DNA of 51,790 nt from Flavobacteriaceae bacterium CG2_30_31_66 (lineage in GTDB: Bacteria > Bacteroidota > Bacteroidia > Flavobacteriales > Flavobacteriaceae), in NCBI GenBank assembly GCA_001873065.1, contig MNYM01000006.1, positions 1-51,790 of the forward strand, given 5' to 3'. A program made the position numbers and the translations under genes. Below, piece by piece: positions 16,726 to 26,321 of this stretch; position 1 is the stretch's first letter; each line of letters begins with the position of its first letter. The notes beneath the pieces were generated by a model, which ran no database searches, was not told the origin of the DNA, and saw nothing but the letters and a program-made list of their open reading frames with translations.

Positions 16726-17382
16726 ATGATATTGCCAAATAAAATTAAATGTATCATTTTTGATATGGATGGCGTGATAATCGATTCGGAAGAAATCCAT
16801 AAAAAAGCGTATCACGAAACCTTTAAAGAAATTGGAGTTGAAGTTGATGATGTATTTTATAAAACATTGACAGGTTCATCAACATTGAATGCTTTTCAGA
16901 AATTAGTGACGCATTTTCAATTGGACATCAATCCACAAGAATTGGTTTTGAATAAAAGAAATCGCTACGTAAATTATTTTGATAATGACCCAAATTTGCA
17001 TTTGGTAAAAGGTGTTGAGAAGTTGATAAAACGTGCGCATGAAAAAGGATTGACGTTGATTTTGGCATCTTCATCTGCTACGGAAAACATTGAACGAGTT
17101 TTTAATCGCTTTCATTTGAACACTTATTTTTCGAAAAAAATTAGTGGCGCAGATTTAAAAGCATCAAAACCAAACCCAGAAATTTTTGAAAAAGCAGCAT
17201 TATTGTCAAAAATTCCGAAAGAAAATTGTGTGGTGATTGAAGATTCTGATAACGGAATAAAAGCTGCAAATGATGCTGGAATTTTTGTGTTTGGTTATAA
17301 AAATCCACTTGCTGCTGATCAAACATTGAAAAATGCAGACTTGATTATTGAAAATTTTAATGAAATTCATAAATATCTATAA
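16726..17382 (+). CDS. HAD-IA family phosphatase / beta-phosphoglucomutase-like
   Basis: A 218-residue protein with HAD motif I FDMDGVIIDSEE (nucleophile D13, acid D15), a four-helix cap at about 20-90, motif II LASSSATE, motif III lysine in LKASKPNPEIF, and motif IV VIEDSDNGIKAA. It likely dephosphorylates a small phosphosugar or nucleotide; beta-PGM activity is possible but the substrate cannot be read from the sequence. It abuts the DCC gene and is followed after three bases by the aldo-keto reductase. Confidence 0.88.
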   Translation: MILPNKIKCIIFDMDGVIIDSEEIHKKAYHETFKEIGVEVDDVFYKTLTGSSTLNAFQKLVTHFQLDINPQELVLNKRNRYVNYFDNDPNLHLVKGVEKLIKRAHEKGLTLILASSSATENIERVFNRFHLNTYFSKKISGADLKASKPNPEIFEKAALLSKIPKENCVVIEDSDNGIKAANDAGIFVFGYKNPLAADQTLKNADLIIENFNEIHKYL

Positions 17383-17385
17383 AAC

Positions 17386-18327
17386 ATGAACTATCGAAAG
17401 TTTACAAAAAATACCCAAAATGTATCAGAAATTGGCTTGGGAACATGGCAATTGGGTAATGATTTTTGCTGGAAATCTGTTTCAGAAATAGAAGCTGAAA
17501 ATATTGTTGAAAAATCATTTGAAGCTGGAATTAACTTTTTTGATACAGCTCCTAATTATGGTTTGGGAACGAGTGAAGAACGATTGGGCAAAATCCTAAA
17601 AAAACATAGCAGAGATTCATTTGTCATCAATACAAAATTCGGTCATACAGTTCTAGGAACTACAGATTTTGGCTCAGAAACCATCAGAAAATCGTTGGAG
17701 GGAAGTTTAAAAAGATTACAAATGGATTGCGTTGATTCGTTGATTATTCACAATCCACCAATTCATTTTTTGGACGGAAATCAAAATGATCACTATGAAA
17801 TTTTGGAACGTTTGATAGAAGAAGGCAAAATAAAATCGTATGGCGCTTCTTTGGATACGTATCAGGAAATGAAATTATTCTTAGAAACCACCAATGCAAA
17901 AGTTATTGAGGCATTTTTTAATATTTTTCATCAAGATGCGAGCAATGCATTTGATACAGCCCAACAAAAAGAAGTGGGAATTATCGTAAAAATTCCATTA
18001 GATTCGGGTTGGCTATCAGGAAAATACCATGCAGAAAGTGTTTTTACAGACATCAGAAATCGTTGGTCAAGAAAAGACATTCAAACAAGAGCCAATCTTG
18101 TAGAACGTGTAAAAAACATCTTAAACTGTTTTGATAATATAGTTCAAAAAGCTATTTCGTTTTGTTTGTCTTATGAAGCAGTTTCTACAGTTATTCCTGG
18201 AGCTGTAAATATTGAACAATTAGAAAGTAATTTAAAAAGTTTGGAAATACCAATCACGAATGATGAACGTTTAAAATTAGAGGTGTTTTATTTGAATGAG
18301 GTTAAAAATTTGCAACTTCCTTGGTAA
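17386..18327 (+). CDS. Aldo/keto reductase
   Basis: A 313-residue NAD(P)H-dependent TIM-barrel oxidoreductase. The catalytic tetrad is visible as D53 and Y58 (FDTAPNYGLG), K84 (NTKFGH) and H122 (LIIHNPP). The cofactor end TVIPGAVNIEQLESNL is typical. The substrate is unknown. It is third in the DCC-HAD-AKR operon. No terminator is obvious; a dispersed repeat follows the stop. Confidence 0.9.
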   Translation: MNYRKFTKNTQNVSEIGLGTWQLGNDFCWKSVSEIEAENIVEKSFEAGINFFDTAPNYGLGTSEERLGKILKKHSRDSFVINTKFGHTVLGTTDFGSETIRKSLEGSLKRLQMDCVDSLIIHNPPIHFLDGNQNDHYEILERLIEEGKIKSYGASLDTYQEMKLFLETTNAKVIEAFFNIFHQDASNAFDTAQQKEVGIIVKIPLDSGWLSGKYHAESVFTDIRNRWSRKDIQTRANLVERVKNILNCFDNIVQKAISFCLSYEAVSTVIPGAVNIEQLESNLKSLEIPITNDERLKLEVFYLNEVKNLQLPW

Positions 18328-18336
18328 ATTATTTTT

Positions 18337-18382
18337 GCCAAGGATTCACAGATATTTTTTTAATTCGTGTATTCATAGCATC
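18337..18382. repeat. Dispersed intergenic repeat, copy 1
   Basis: It has a GCCAAGGATTCACAGAT half and an AATTCGTGTATTCATAGC half separated by a T-run. The same two halves recur at 27422-27480 (CCATGGATTCACGAATT and AATTGTGAATTCGTAGC). It fills most of the gap between two convergent genes. Confidence 0.5.
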
Positions 18383-18406
18383 AAAACATAGCAGAACAAT
18401 CTAAAG

Positions 18407-18736
18407 CTACTCAATAATCTTTTTCAGCACAGCAAAGAGATTTTTCTCAAAAACATCCACGGTACCATCTGCAAAAAAAACTTGTTTGATGTCTCTCAGA
18501 ATAACTTCTTTTTCAATTTGAGTTAAGTTGTTATCGGAAATATATTGCTGGATTTTATTGAGTTTTTGATCCTCAGAATCCACCACAACTTCATTGTGAA
18601 TTCTGTTAAAAGTTTGGTCATCTACTTTTGAAAATATAAACTGCAATTCTTTTGAATCTTCAAAATAGTCACAATGAGCCGCATATAAAAGTACGTATGC
18701 CAGGAATTCGTTTCTAGTCCAATCGTTGTTTTTCAT
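18407..18736 (-). CDS. TerB-like small hypothetical protein
   Basis: A 109-residue acidic helical protein reminiscent of the TerB/tellurite-resistance helical fold: LAYVLLYAAHCDYFEDSKEL near the start, VEKNLF-type helix near the end (FFADGTVDVFEKNLF). The family link is weak. It starts two bases after the stop of the sulfurtransferase gene on the same strand and so is in that transcript. The function is unknown. Confidence 0.6.
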   Translation of the reverse strand: MKNNDWTRNEFLAYVLLYAAHCDYFEDSKELQFIFSKVDDQTFNRIHNEVVVDSEDQKLNKIQQYISDNNLTQIEKEVILRDIKQVFFADGTVDVFEKNLFAVLKKIIE

Positions 18737-18738
18737 TT

Positions 18739-19581
18739 TTATATATCAATTGGTAAATTAGCAGTTGTACCCCATTCTGTCCAAGAACCATCATACACTG
18801 AATGGTTTTTTATACCTGCAATTTCAGCACCCAAAGCCAGTACTGAAGCCGTAATTCCTGAGCCACAAGAAAATATCATTGGTTTATTTTGTGTGTTTTT
18901 TGTTTGAAAAATCGACCTTAATTCAACAGTTGATTTCATTTTGTTGCCAGATAAAATATCAGTGTGAGGCAAACTAATCGATTTTGGAATATGCCCACCT
19001 TTTACATCTTTTCTAGGTTCAGGTTCTGTTCCGAAAAAACGACCCTCAGAACGAGCATCTAACAAAACACTGTTTTCAGTTTCAATATTTTCCAAAACAT
19101 CATTCGTAAATTTTACTTTTTGTGATTGGTAATTAGCTTTGAAATTTCCAAGCTTGAGTTTTCTATTCGTAGGCTTTTCTGTTGGGTAATTTTTTGCTTT
19201 CCATTCCTTAAAACCACCATCTAAAACGGCAATATTTTTGAATCCCATCAAGTGAAACATCCACCAAACTCTTGGACTTGAGTACATTCCTAAATCGTCA
19301 TAAACCACTATGCAACTACCAGTATTAATTCCGAATTCTGCTGCTTTTGCTTCAAATTCGTTCTCAGGTAAAATGGTATTTGGTAATGGAGCTTTGGCAT
19401 CCGAAAAAAAATTCAAATCAAAAAATAATGCGTTTTTTATTTGAAATTTTTCTTCCGCTTGAACTATATTTTTTGAACCTACTTTGGGTATGGTTGCATC
19501 CAAAATGAGAAGCGATTTATGATCTAAATATTGAAATAACCAATCAACAGAAACCAAGGGGGTATTAACTTTTAAAGCCAT
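18739..19581 (-). CDS. Sulfurtransferase with two rhodanese domains (3-mercaptopyruvate type)
   Basis: A 280-residue protein with an inactive N-terminal rhodanese domain (about 8-135, containing SPRVWWMFHLMGF and LDGGFKEW) and a catalytic C-terminal domain (about 160-278) with the active-site loop CGSGITA (C239). CGSG(V/I)TA loops point to 3-mercaptopyruvate sulfurtransferase and not thiosulfate sulfurtransferase. It moves sulfane sulfur to thiols or cyanide in cysteine breakdown. It heads a two-gene unit with the TerB-like gene; the symporter gene lies upstream on the same strand, 15 bases away. Confidence 0.88.
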   Translation of the reverse strand: MALKVNTPLVSVDWLFQYLDHKSLLILDATIPKVGSKNIVQAEEKFQIKNALFFDLNFFSDAKAPLPNTILPENEFEAKAAEFGINTGSCIVVYDDLGMYSSPRVWWMFHLMGFKNIAVLDGGFKEWKAKNYPTEKPTNRKLKLGNFKANYQSQKVKFTNDVLENIETENSVLLDARSEGRFFGTEPEPRKDVKGGHIPKSISLPHTDILSGNKMKSTVELRSIFQTKNTQNKPMIFSCGSGITASVLALGAEIAGIKNHSVYDGSWTEWGTTANLPIDI

Positions 19582-19596
19582 TTACTATTCATAAAT

Positions 19597-20925
19597 TTAT
19601 TTTGAAACTTCTCTCAAATTATCATCCCAATTTTTAGGTTTTGGAACGCCTAATTTCCCTACGGATTTTGCAACTAAAGTTGCCACAGTTGCATCTCCAG
19701 TAACATTGACAACAGTTCTACACATATCTAAAGGTCGGTCAACAGCGAAAATTAACGCCAATCCAATTGCCAATTTATCTGCGGGAAAACCAACTGATTC
19801 TAGAACAATTACCAGCATTACCATTCCTGCTCCAGGCACAGCAGCAGAACCAATTGACGCCAAAAGAGCAGTTAAAATAATCATTAATTGATCAGAAAAA
19901 GTGAGTTCGAAACTCAGTGCTTGTGCAATAAAAACGGTGGCAACTGCTTGATATAAACTTGTACCATCCATGTTGATTGTTGCTCCTACAGGTAATACAA
20001 AACTAGAAACTTCTTTATCAACACCAATATGTTCTTCAACTCTTTCCATAGTTACTGGCAAAGTGGCTGCACTTGAACTTGTTGAAAAAGCCAATAATTG
20101 AGCAGGACTGAATTGTTTTAAAAACCAAAATGGATTTTTCTTGGCAAAAACACTGATTAAAATCATGTAAAAACAAATCATGAAAAACAAGCCTAAAAGC
20201 ACCGTTCCTGCATATTTTAGCAAAGCAAACAATAAATCTGGATCATCAGAAGAAACCACCACATTCGCCAACAAAGCAAAAACAGCAAAAGGCGCTGAAA
20301 GCATAATAATATCCACCATTTTAAGAATTACTTCATTCAACGAATCAAAAAAGTCTTTTAAGGGTTTTGCCCTTTTTTCACCAATCAATAACATTGAAAT
20401 ACCCAAAAATATTGTAAAAAAAATGACTTGCAACATGTTGGCGTTATCACCCATTGCTTTTAGAGCATTATCAGGAATAATATCTACTAAAAACTGCAAT
20501 GGTCCAGCACCTTTTTGTCGAGAAGCTTCTGCAATTTTAGATTGAACTGCACCACTATTTGAATAAGTTTCAGTTAATTTATTGATTGTTTCTTCAGAAA
20601 TTCCATCTCCAGGTTTCATAACATTTACTAATAACAAGCCAATTGTAATGGCAATAACTGTGGTTGCTATGTAAATAGAAATAGTTCTTAGACCAATGTT
20701 TTTAAATTTTGAGATGTCTTTTAAATCTGAAATTCCTTTAACTAAAGAAGCTAAAATTAGTGGAATTGCAATGAGTTTCAACAGGTTTACAAAAATAGTT
20801 CCAAAAGGATTGATCCAATTAGCAACAAAAGTAGCACCTCCATTTACAGCAATCATTCCCAATCCAAAAAGGATTCCTACAATCATTCCAATTAAAATCT
20901 TCCAGTGTAATGCTAGTTTTTTCAT
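19597..20925 (-). CDS. Dicarboxylate/amino acid:cation symporter (DAACS family)
   Basis: A 442-residue inner-membrane transporter with eight or so membrane helices and two re-entrant loops. The first loop carries the serine-rich STSSSAATLP, the transport core carries TINMDGTS, and the last helices carry VDRPLDMCRTVVNVTGDA, the usual substrate-binding stretch with Asp and Arg of GltP-type glutamate/aspartate carriers. It is probably for Na+- or H+-coupled uptake of acidic amino acids or C4-dicarboxylates. A possible -7 element TATCTTTC lies on the minus strand at 20953-20960. Start ATG at 20925. Confidence 0.92.
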   Translation of the reverse strand: MKKLALHWKILIGMIVGILFGLGMIAVNGGATFVANWINPFGTIFVNLLKLIAIPLILASLVKGISDLKDISKFKNIGLRTISIYIATTVIAITIGLLLVNVMKPGDGISEETINKLTETYSNSGAVQSKIAEASRQKGAGPLQFLVDIIPDNALKAMGDNANMLQVIFFTIFLGISMLLIGEKRAKPLKDFFDSLNEVILKMVDIIMLSAPFAVFALLANVVVSSDDPDLLFALLKYAGTVLLGLFFMICFYMILISVFAKKNPFWFLKQFSPAQLLAFSTSSSAATLPVTMERVEEHIGVDKEVSSFVLPVGATINMDGTSLYQAVATVFIAQALSFELTFSDQLMIILTALLASIGSAAVPGAGMVMLVIVLESVGFPADKLAIGLALIFAVDRPLDMCRTVVNVTGDATVATLVAKSVGKLGVPKPKNWDDNLREVSK

Positions 20926-21117
20926 ATTTACTATTCAAATAATTAAGAATTTGAAAGATAGAAAAATATTTAGAATTACGTAAAACTTTATTTATTTATT
21001 CTTGATTTTTGAATCATTTCCAAAAAAAATCACTTGAAGTATCACTATTCCTCAATGAAATAGTGTAAACGAAATTTATTTAAATTACTTTAAAAAAAGT
21101 GATTAAAATAAAAAAGG

Positions 21118-22251
21118 TTAAACTTTTGCTATGTAACAAGATTTATACACTTCCTCATAGACAGGAAGAATATTTTGTATAGAAAATTTCTTGGCATGCT
21201 CGAAGGCATTTGCTTTAAAAAGTGCCAGCGTTTTATCGTCTTTTAAAATAGAAATGGCGTTTTTAGCCATGTCATCAACATCCTCTAAATCACTTAAATA
21301 GCCTGTAACGCCATGGATATTTACTTCTGGCAGACCACCAGTATTTGTGGAGATTACAGGTGTTCTTGCTGCCATTGCTTCTAACGCAGCCAATCCAAAA
21401 CTTTCGGTTTGGGAAGGCAATAAAAACAAGTCTGAATAGCATAAAATCTTAGTAACTTCATTGCTGTTTCCGAGGAAATAAACTTTGTCTTTCAGTTTGA
21501 ATTTTTTGGTTAAATGTTCTGCTTTTGCTCTTTCAGGACCTTCACCAACCAATAGTAATTTTGAAGGGATTACTTTTTGAACTTCATAGAAAATTTTAAT
21601 AACATCCTCAACTCTCTTTACTTTTCGAAAATTACTGATGTGCGTTAAAATTCGTTCATTAGGTGTTGCAAGTGCAATTCTGTTACAATCTTGCTCTTCT
21701 ACTTTCTCGTATTTTTTGACATCAATAAAATTATAAATCACCTGAATATCTTTTCTCAGATGAAACAATTCATTGGTTGTTTCTTTTAAATTATTTGAAA
21801 CTGCGGTCACTACATCAGAATTGTTGATACTAAATTCAACAGCAGCTTTATAAGTTGGATGGCTCCCTACCAATGTAATATCTGTGCCATGCAAAGTAGT
21901 AACCACTTTAATATCAATTCCTTTTTCTAACAACATTTGTTTTGCCATGTATGCTGCATATGCATGAGGAATTGCATAATGAACGTGTAAGATTTCTAAA
22001 TGATATTTTTTAACTACTTCAACCATTTTACTTGACAAAGCCAATTCATAAGGTTGGTATTGAAATAGTGGGTATTCTTCAATCAGTACTTGATGAAAGT
22101 GTAATTTATGTGATAAAAAATCCAACCGAACTGGCTGATTATAGGTAATAAAATGCACCTCATGACCATTGTCTGCAAGAGCAATTCCTAACTCTGTGGC
22201 TACTACTCCACTTCCTCCAAAAGTTGGATAACAAACAATACCTATTTTCAT
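21118..22251 (-). CDS. bshA: N-acetyl-alpha-D-glucosaminyl L-malate synthase BshA
   Basis: A 377-residue GT-B glycosyltransferase (GT4). It joins UDP-GlcNAc to L-malate in the first step of bacillithiol synthesis. The N-terminal YPTFGGSGVVATELG is diagnostic for BshA. The donor site lies in LLLVGEGPER and in SFGLAALEAMAARTPVIST followed by GGLPEV. It is the normal length. It is transcribed alone after the transketolase terminator. Together with bshB1 at 6607-7323 it shows that the cell makes bacillithiol. Confidence 0.95.
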   Translation of the reverse strand: MKIGIVCYPTFGGSGVVATELGIALADNGHEVHFITYNQPVRLDFLSHKLHFHQVLIEEYPLFQYQPYELALSSKMVEVVKKYHLEILHVHYAIPHAYAAYMAKQMLLEKGIDIKVVTTLHGTDITLVGSHPTYKAAVEFSINNSDVVTAVSNNLKETTNELFHLRKDIQVIYNFIDVKKYEKVEEQDCNRIALATPNERILTHISNFRKVKRVEDVIKIFYEVQKVIPSKLLLVGEGPERAKAEHLTKKFKLKDKVYFLGNSNEVTKILCYSDLFLLPSQTESFGLAALEAMAARTPVISTNTGGLPEVNIHGVTGYLSDLEDVDDMAKNAISILKDDKTLALFKANAFEHAKKFSIQNILPVYEEVYKSCYIAKV

Positions 22252-22332
22252 TTTTTACGGATTTTTTATACTTTTTTTCAGTCGTAAAGATAGTCGTAAT
22301 CTAACATTGTAAATGTAAATAAAAACAAAAAA

Positions 22333-22356
22333 AACCTACAAAATTATTTGTAGGTT
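22333..22356 (-). terminator. Terminator after transketolase N-subunit gene
   Basis: AACCTACAAA pairs perfectly with TTTGTAGGTT across a four-base loop. On the minus strand it is followed by eight T. It separates the transketolase gene from bshA. Confidence 0.8.
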
Positions 22357-22384
22357 ATTAACGTTGTATTTAAAAAAATAATGA

Positions 22385-23230
22385 TTAATAATCGCCTAAA
22401 GTTGCAGAATTTTGAGCCAAAGCACTTTCTAATTGTGCATCATTTGGGGCTTTCCCATGCCAAGCATGAGTGTGCATCATAAAATCAACACCATTTCCCA
22501 TTTCTGTGTATAGTAGAATACATACAGGTTTTCCTTTTCCTGTCAATGATTTTGCTTTAGCAAGTCCAGCTAAAATGGCTTCAATAGTATTGCCTTCTTT
22601 TACTTCAAAAACTTCCCAACCAAAAGCTTCAAATTTTGCTTTCAAACTTCCCATTGGCAAAACTTGGTCTGTAGAACCATCTATTTGTTTTCCATTCACA
22701 TCAACAGTTGCAATGATATTATCTACTTTTTTTGCTGAAGCATACATGATTGCCTCCCAGTTTTGACCTTCTTGCAATTCGCCATCACCATGTAAAGTGT
22801 ACACTAATTTTGAATCTTTGTTCAGTTTTTTTGCTTGCGCTGCTCCCAAAGCAACAGACAATCCTTGACCTAATGAACCTGATGCAATTCTTATTCCTGG
22901 CAAACCTTCATGGGTTGTTGGGTGTCCTTGCAATCTTGAATCAATCAGTCTGAAAGTAGCCAATTCTGATACTGGAAAAAATCCACTGTGGGCTAAAACG
23001 CTATAAAAAACTGGCGAAATATGTCCGTTTGAAAGGAAAAAAACATCTTCATTGATGCCATCCATTGTAAAATCTGTTGAATATTCCATCACTTCTTGGT
23101 ACAAACAAGTGAAAAATTCGGCACAGCCTAATGAACCTCCAGGATGACCTGAATTTACTGCATGCACCATGCGTAAAATATCTCTACGAACTTGCTGGGT
23201 GAAATCTTGTAATTGTTGAATTGTTGGCAT
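22385..23230 (-). CDS. Transketolase, N-terminal subunit
   Basis: A 281-residue protein corresponding to the thiamine-diphosphate pyrophosphate-binding half of transketolase: SGHPGGSLGCAEF (27-39), HTHAWHGK near the end, GSLGQGLSVALGAA, and the TPP motif GDGELQEGQNWEA...VN. It needs a separate C-terminal subunit (pyrimidine and transketolase-C domains) to transfer two-carbon units in the pentose phosphate pathway. That partner gene, usually adjacent, is absent here: a terminator and bshA follow. A -7 element TATTTTTG lies on the minus strand at 23251-23258. Start ATG at 23230. Confidence 0.92.
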   Translation of the reverse strand: MPTIQQLQDFTQQVRRDILRMVHAVNSGHPGGSLGCAEFFTCLYQEVMEYSTDFTMDGINEDVFFLSNGHISPVFYSVLAHSGFFPVSELATFRLIDSRLQGHPTTHEGLPGIRIASGSLGQGLSVALGAAQAKKLNKDSKLVYTLHGDGELQEGQNWEAIMYASAKKVDNIIATVDVNGKQIDGSTDQVLPMGSLKAKFEAFGWEVFEVKEGNTIEAILAGLAKAKSLTGKGKPVCILLYTEMGNGVDFMMHTHAWHGKAPNDAQLESALAQNSATLGDY

Positions 23231-23250
23231 TTTTTTGGTTAAATTATTTA

Positions 23251-23258
23251 CAAAAATA
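23251..23258 (-). promoter_or_regulatory. -7 element of transketolase N-subunit gene
   Basis: On the minus strand TATTTTTG is an exact TAnnTTTG match 20 bases before the start codon. Confidence 0.55.
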
Positions 23259-23321
23259 CGAAAGTGAAGATTATTAACGAGACAAATACATTAAAAATAT
23301 CAGCAATTTATCAACAGAAAA

Positions 23322-24581
23322 TTAAGTTTTTTGCTTTTTCTTTTTGGCTGCAGGAAACAATACATTGTTTAAAATCAATCGATATCCTGGAGAGTTTGGA
23401 TGCAAATCCAATTCCGTTTTTGGATCACCAACTCTGTGTTGATAATCTTCAGGGTCATGACCTCCATAAAAAGTAAACATTCCTTTTCCTTTGGTACCAT
23501 GAATGTAACGAGCTTCTCTATTGACGTTGTTTTCGCCTAAAATAATCACATTTGTTTTCACTGTATTTCTATCAAAAGAGGTAGTTTGCCCCATAAAACC
23601 TTTCACCAAAACAGTGTGATCTTGGGTTAGCATCGTTGGAATTGGATCCCATTTTGCTGAAAATTCATTTAACGAAAAATAATCAGAAGTATGAGGAATA
23701 TTTCTTTTATTCGTCATATCAATAGTAGAAAATTCATAAACATTAGGATTTCTTTCCAACTGAAAATCTGTAAATGCAAAGGTTTTATCAAAGTTTATTT
23801 TGGATTGGTAATTCAATTCTGAGGCATCTCCATCAAACATAGCTTCAGCAATATCAACACCTTCTGCAGCCAAAGCAATATCAAAACTATCTGTAGCAGA
23901 ACACATTGCAAACATAAATCCTCCGCCGATTACATAATCTCTGATTTTCTTGGCAACTGCTAATTTTTCGTCAGAAACTTTTGAAAAACCCAATTCTTTC
24001 GCTTGTTTCTCAGCTGCTAATTTTTGTTCTACATACCAAGGAGCAGTCCTAAAAGAGCCATAAAATTTCCCAAATTGTCCTGTAAAATCCTCATGATGCA
24101 AATGTAACCACTCATATAAAAGGAGTTTATCTGCTAAAATCTCTTTGTCATAAATCACTTCAAAAGGGATTTCTGCAAATGTTAAAACCATCGTAACAGC
24201 ATCATCCCATGGCATTTTGTCTTTGGGAGAATAGACTGCAATTTTGGGAGCTTTTTCAAGTGTTACTGCTTCTTTATTTGATGAAGGTGAAGCAATTTCT
24301 TCGAGAATGAGTTGCGATTTAGCATCTGAAATTATTTCATAAGAAACACCTCTGATTTTGCATTCATTTTCAATAACTTTATTGTTTTCGATTAAAAAAG
24401 CACCACCATCATGATTCAATAACCATTTGGCTTTCAAACCATTTTGAAGTGAAAAATAAACGATTCCATAGGCTTTTAGATGATTTTTTTGATTATCATC
24501 ATTCATAGGAATGTAAATAAATGATGCCAAAACAGCATTGGAAATCATTAAAAATGCAATAAATAGTAACCGATTTTTCAT
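23322..24581 (-). CDS. Conserved secreted protein (often labelled asparagine synthetase B in flavobacteria)
   Basis: A 419-residue protein from ATG 24581 with signal peptide NRLLFIAFLMISNAVLA. Upstream in-frame codons to 24608 would break the signal peptide, so the later start is preferred. Visible segments are PKIAVYSPKDKMPWDDAV (a glutamine-amidotransferase-like start), GGGFMFAMCSATDSFDIA with a possible nucleophile Cys, and a C-terminal GKGMFTFYGGHDPEDYQH followed by an ending LNNVLFPAAKKKKQK. The class-I-glutaminase-like look fits a ThuA/GATase-like fold more than true asparagine synthetase. Its role is not known. Confidence 0.6.
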   Translation of the reverse strand: MKNRLLFIAFLMISNAVLASFIYIPMNDDNQKNHLKAYGIVYFSLQNGLKAKWLLNHDGGAFLIENNKVIENECKIRGVSYEIISDAKSQLILEEIASPSSNKEAVTLEKAPKIAVYSPKDKMPWDDAVTMVLTFAEIPFEVIYDKEILADKLLLYEWLHLHHEDFTGQFGKFYGSFRTAPWYVEQKLAAEKQAKELGFSKVSDEKLAVAKKIRDYVIGGGFMFAMCSATDSFDIALAAEGVDIAEAMFDGDASELNYQSKINFDKTFAFTDFQLERNPNVYEFSTIDMTNKRNIPHTSDYFSLNEFSAKWDPIPTMLTQDHTVLVKGFMGQTTSFDRNTVKTNVIILGENNVNREARYIHGTKGKGMFTFYGGHDPEDYQHRVGDPKTELDLHPNSPGYRLILNNVLFPAAKKKKQKT

Positions 24582-24648
24582 ACAAAAACTAAAATACACG
24601 ATTACCATGACGTAATTGTGTATTTGTTATAAATTTATAAAAATTTAA

Positions 24649-26187
24649 CTAAAAAGGAACACCATTAGAATCTTCCTCATCATCCAATCCAAAAGCTTCA
24701 CTTGATTGAATTCGTTTATCAGGTGAACTATTTTCAAATGGATTTGAATTCATACTTGATTGGAATTTTGAACTTGCGCTTTCCTCCAAATCAGAGAATT
24801 TTGCCAAATGTCCTGTAAATTTCAAACGGATATTATCCAAACCACCATTTCTATGTTTTGCGATAATAAATTCACCCTGACCTTCACATGGTGTGCGTTC
24901 TTCATCATCCCATTCTGTCAATCCATAATATTCAGGTCTAAAGATAAAACTCACAATATCAGCATCTTGCTCAATAGCTCCAGATTCACGCAAATCAGAC
25001 AATAAAGGTCTTTTACTTCCTCCGCTTCTAGTTTCTACGGCACGTGACAGCTGCGAAAGTGCAATCACAGGCACTTCCAATTCCTTAGCTAAAGCTTTTA
25101 AATTTCTAGAAATTGTAGAAATTTCTTGTTCCCTGTTTCCAACGCCTTTATTGTTTCCGCCAGCATTCATCAATTGTAAATAGTCAATAATGATAATTTT
25201 TACACCATGTTGTGACACTAATCTTCGTGCTTTTGCACGTAAATCAAAAATGGATAATGAAGGTGAATCATCAATATAAATTGGAGCATCTGACAAGCTT
25301 TTTACTTTATAATTCAGTAATTCCCAATCATGTAAAGCCAGATTTCCTTTTCTCAATTTCTCTGAAGGCAGGCCAGTTTCTGAAGAAATCATCCTTGTAA
25401 TCAGCTGAACCGAAGACATTTCTAGAGAGAAAATAGCCACTGCATGATTAAAATCGATGGCCATATTTTTCGCCATCGAAATCACAAATGCGGTTTTTCC
25501 CATACCAGGTCGTGCAGCAATAATAATCAAATCCGAAGGTTGCCAACCTGAAGTTAATGCGTCTAATTTTGAAAAACCTGATGCCAAACCTGACATTCCT
25601 TCTTTGTTGCCTATTTCCTGAATTTTCTTTAACGCTTGCTTTACCAAAGAACCTGCTACTTCTGAACTTTTTTTCAGATTTCCTTGAGTAACTTCAAAAA
25701 GTTTGGCTTCAGCACTATCTAACAAATCAAAAACATCCGAAGTTTCATCATACGAACTTTCAATGATTTCTGATGAAATTGAAATCAATCTTCGTTGAAT
25801 GTATTTTTGAAGGATAATTCGCGCATGAAATTCAATATGTGCAGATGAAGCAACTTTTTGTGTTAAACGAATTAAATAAAAATCGCCTCCAGCCAAATCT
25901 AATTTCCCTTTCTTTTTTAACAAACTAGAGACTGTCAATAAGTCAATTGGTTGGGAATTTTGAAACAATTCATAAATCGCTGCATAAATTTCTTGGTGTC
26001 GTATTTCATAAAAAGCATCAGAATGTAAGATGTCAATGACATCGTCAATTCCTTTTTTATCAATCATCATTGCACCTAAAACAGCTTCCTCTAAATCAAC
26101 AGCTTGTGGAGGAATTTTCCCTTTTTCAAGACTAATAATTCTACTTGTAGCGGTTTTTTTCTCGGTATATGCATTCGTATTTTCCAT
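24649..26187 (-). CDS. dnaB: Replicative DNA helicase DnaB
   Basis: A 512-residue hexameric 5'-3' helicase that unwinds DNA at the replication fork. The N-terminal DnaB domain (about 25-130: PPQAVDLEEAVLGAMMID) is followed by a linker and a RecA-type ATPase with Walker A ARPGMGKT (225-232), Walker B IIIIDYLQLM, and conserved LSQLSRAVETR and LRESGAIEQDADIV. The acidic tail after 460 is normal for the phylum. A -7 element TATATTTG lies on the minus strand at 26192-26199, almost on the start codon, so the transcript is nearly leaderless. Confidence 0.96.
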   Translation of the reverse strand: MENTNAYTEKKTATSRIISLEKGKIPPQAVDLEEAVLGAMMIDKKGIDDVIDILHSDAFYEIRHQEIYAAIYELFQNSQPIDLLTVSSLLKKKGKLDLAGGDFYLIRLTQKVASSAHIEFHARIILQKYIQRRLISISSEIIESSYDETSDVFDLLDSAEAKLFEVTQGNLKKSSEVAGSLVKQALKKIQEIGNKEGMSGLASGFSKLDALTSGWQPSDLIIIAARPGMGKTAFVISMAKNMAIDFNHAVAIFSLEMSSVQLITRMISSETGLPSEKLRKGNLALHDWELLNYKVKSLSDAPIYIDDSPSLSIFDLRAKARRLVSQHGVKIIIIDYLQLMNAGGNNKGVGNREQEISTISRNLKALAKELEVPVIALSQLSRAVETRSGGSKRPLLSDLRESGAIEQDADIVSFIFRPEYYGLTEWDDEERTPCEGQGEFIIAKHRNGGLDNIRLKFTGHLAKFSDLEESASSKFQSSMNSNPFENSSPDKRIQSSEAFGLDDEEDSNGVPF

Positions 26188-26191
26188 TCAA

Positions 26192-26199
26192 CAAATATA
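26192..26199 (-). promoter_or_regulatory. -7 element of dnaB
   Basis: On the minus strand TATATTTG matches TAnnTTTG and ends about four bases before the ATG, implying a transcript with almost no leader if it is used. Confidence 0.45.
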
Positions 26200-26321
26200 A
26201 TTTTTTTAGTTTTTAAAGTCCAGATTTTTTTTGCTTTATTTCTAAACAAATCTTCGAAAAAATTGTTATTAAGTTGTTAATAACTCTTTTAGTTGCCTTT
26301 CTATTTGCTACATTTACATCC

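Noticed and set aside
20155..20167. TGATTAAAATCA, another TGAT-N4-ATCA match
   Set aside because: It lies inside the symporter coding region away from any promoter; about two such matches are expected by chance in a window this size.
21060..21110. Possible terminator after bshA (TTACTTT/AAAGTGA)
   Set aside because: The stem is short, AT-only and imperfect, too weak to call.
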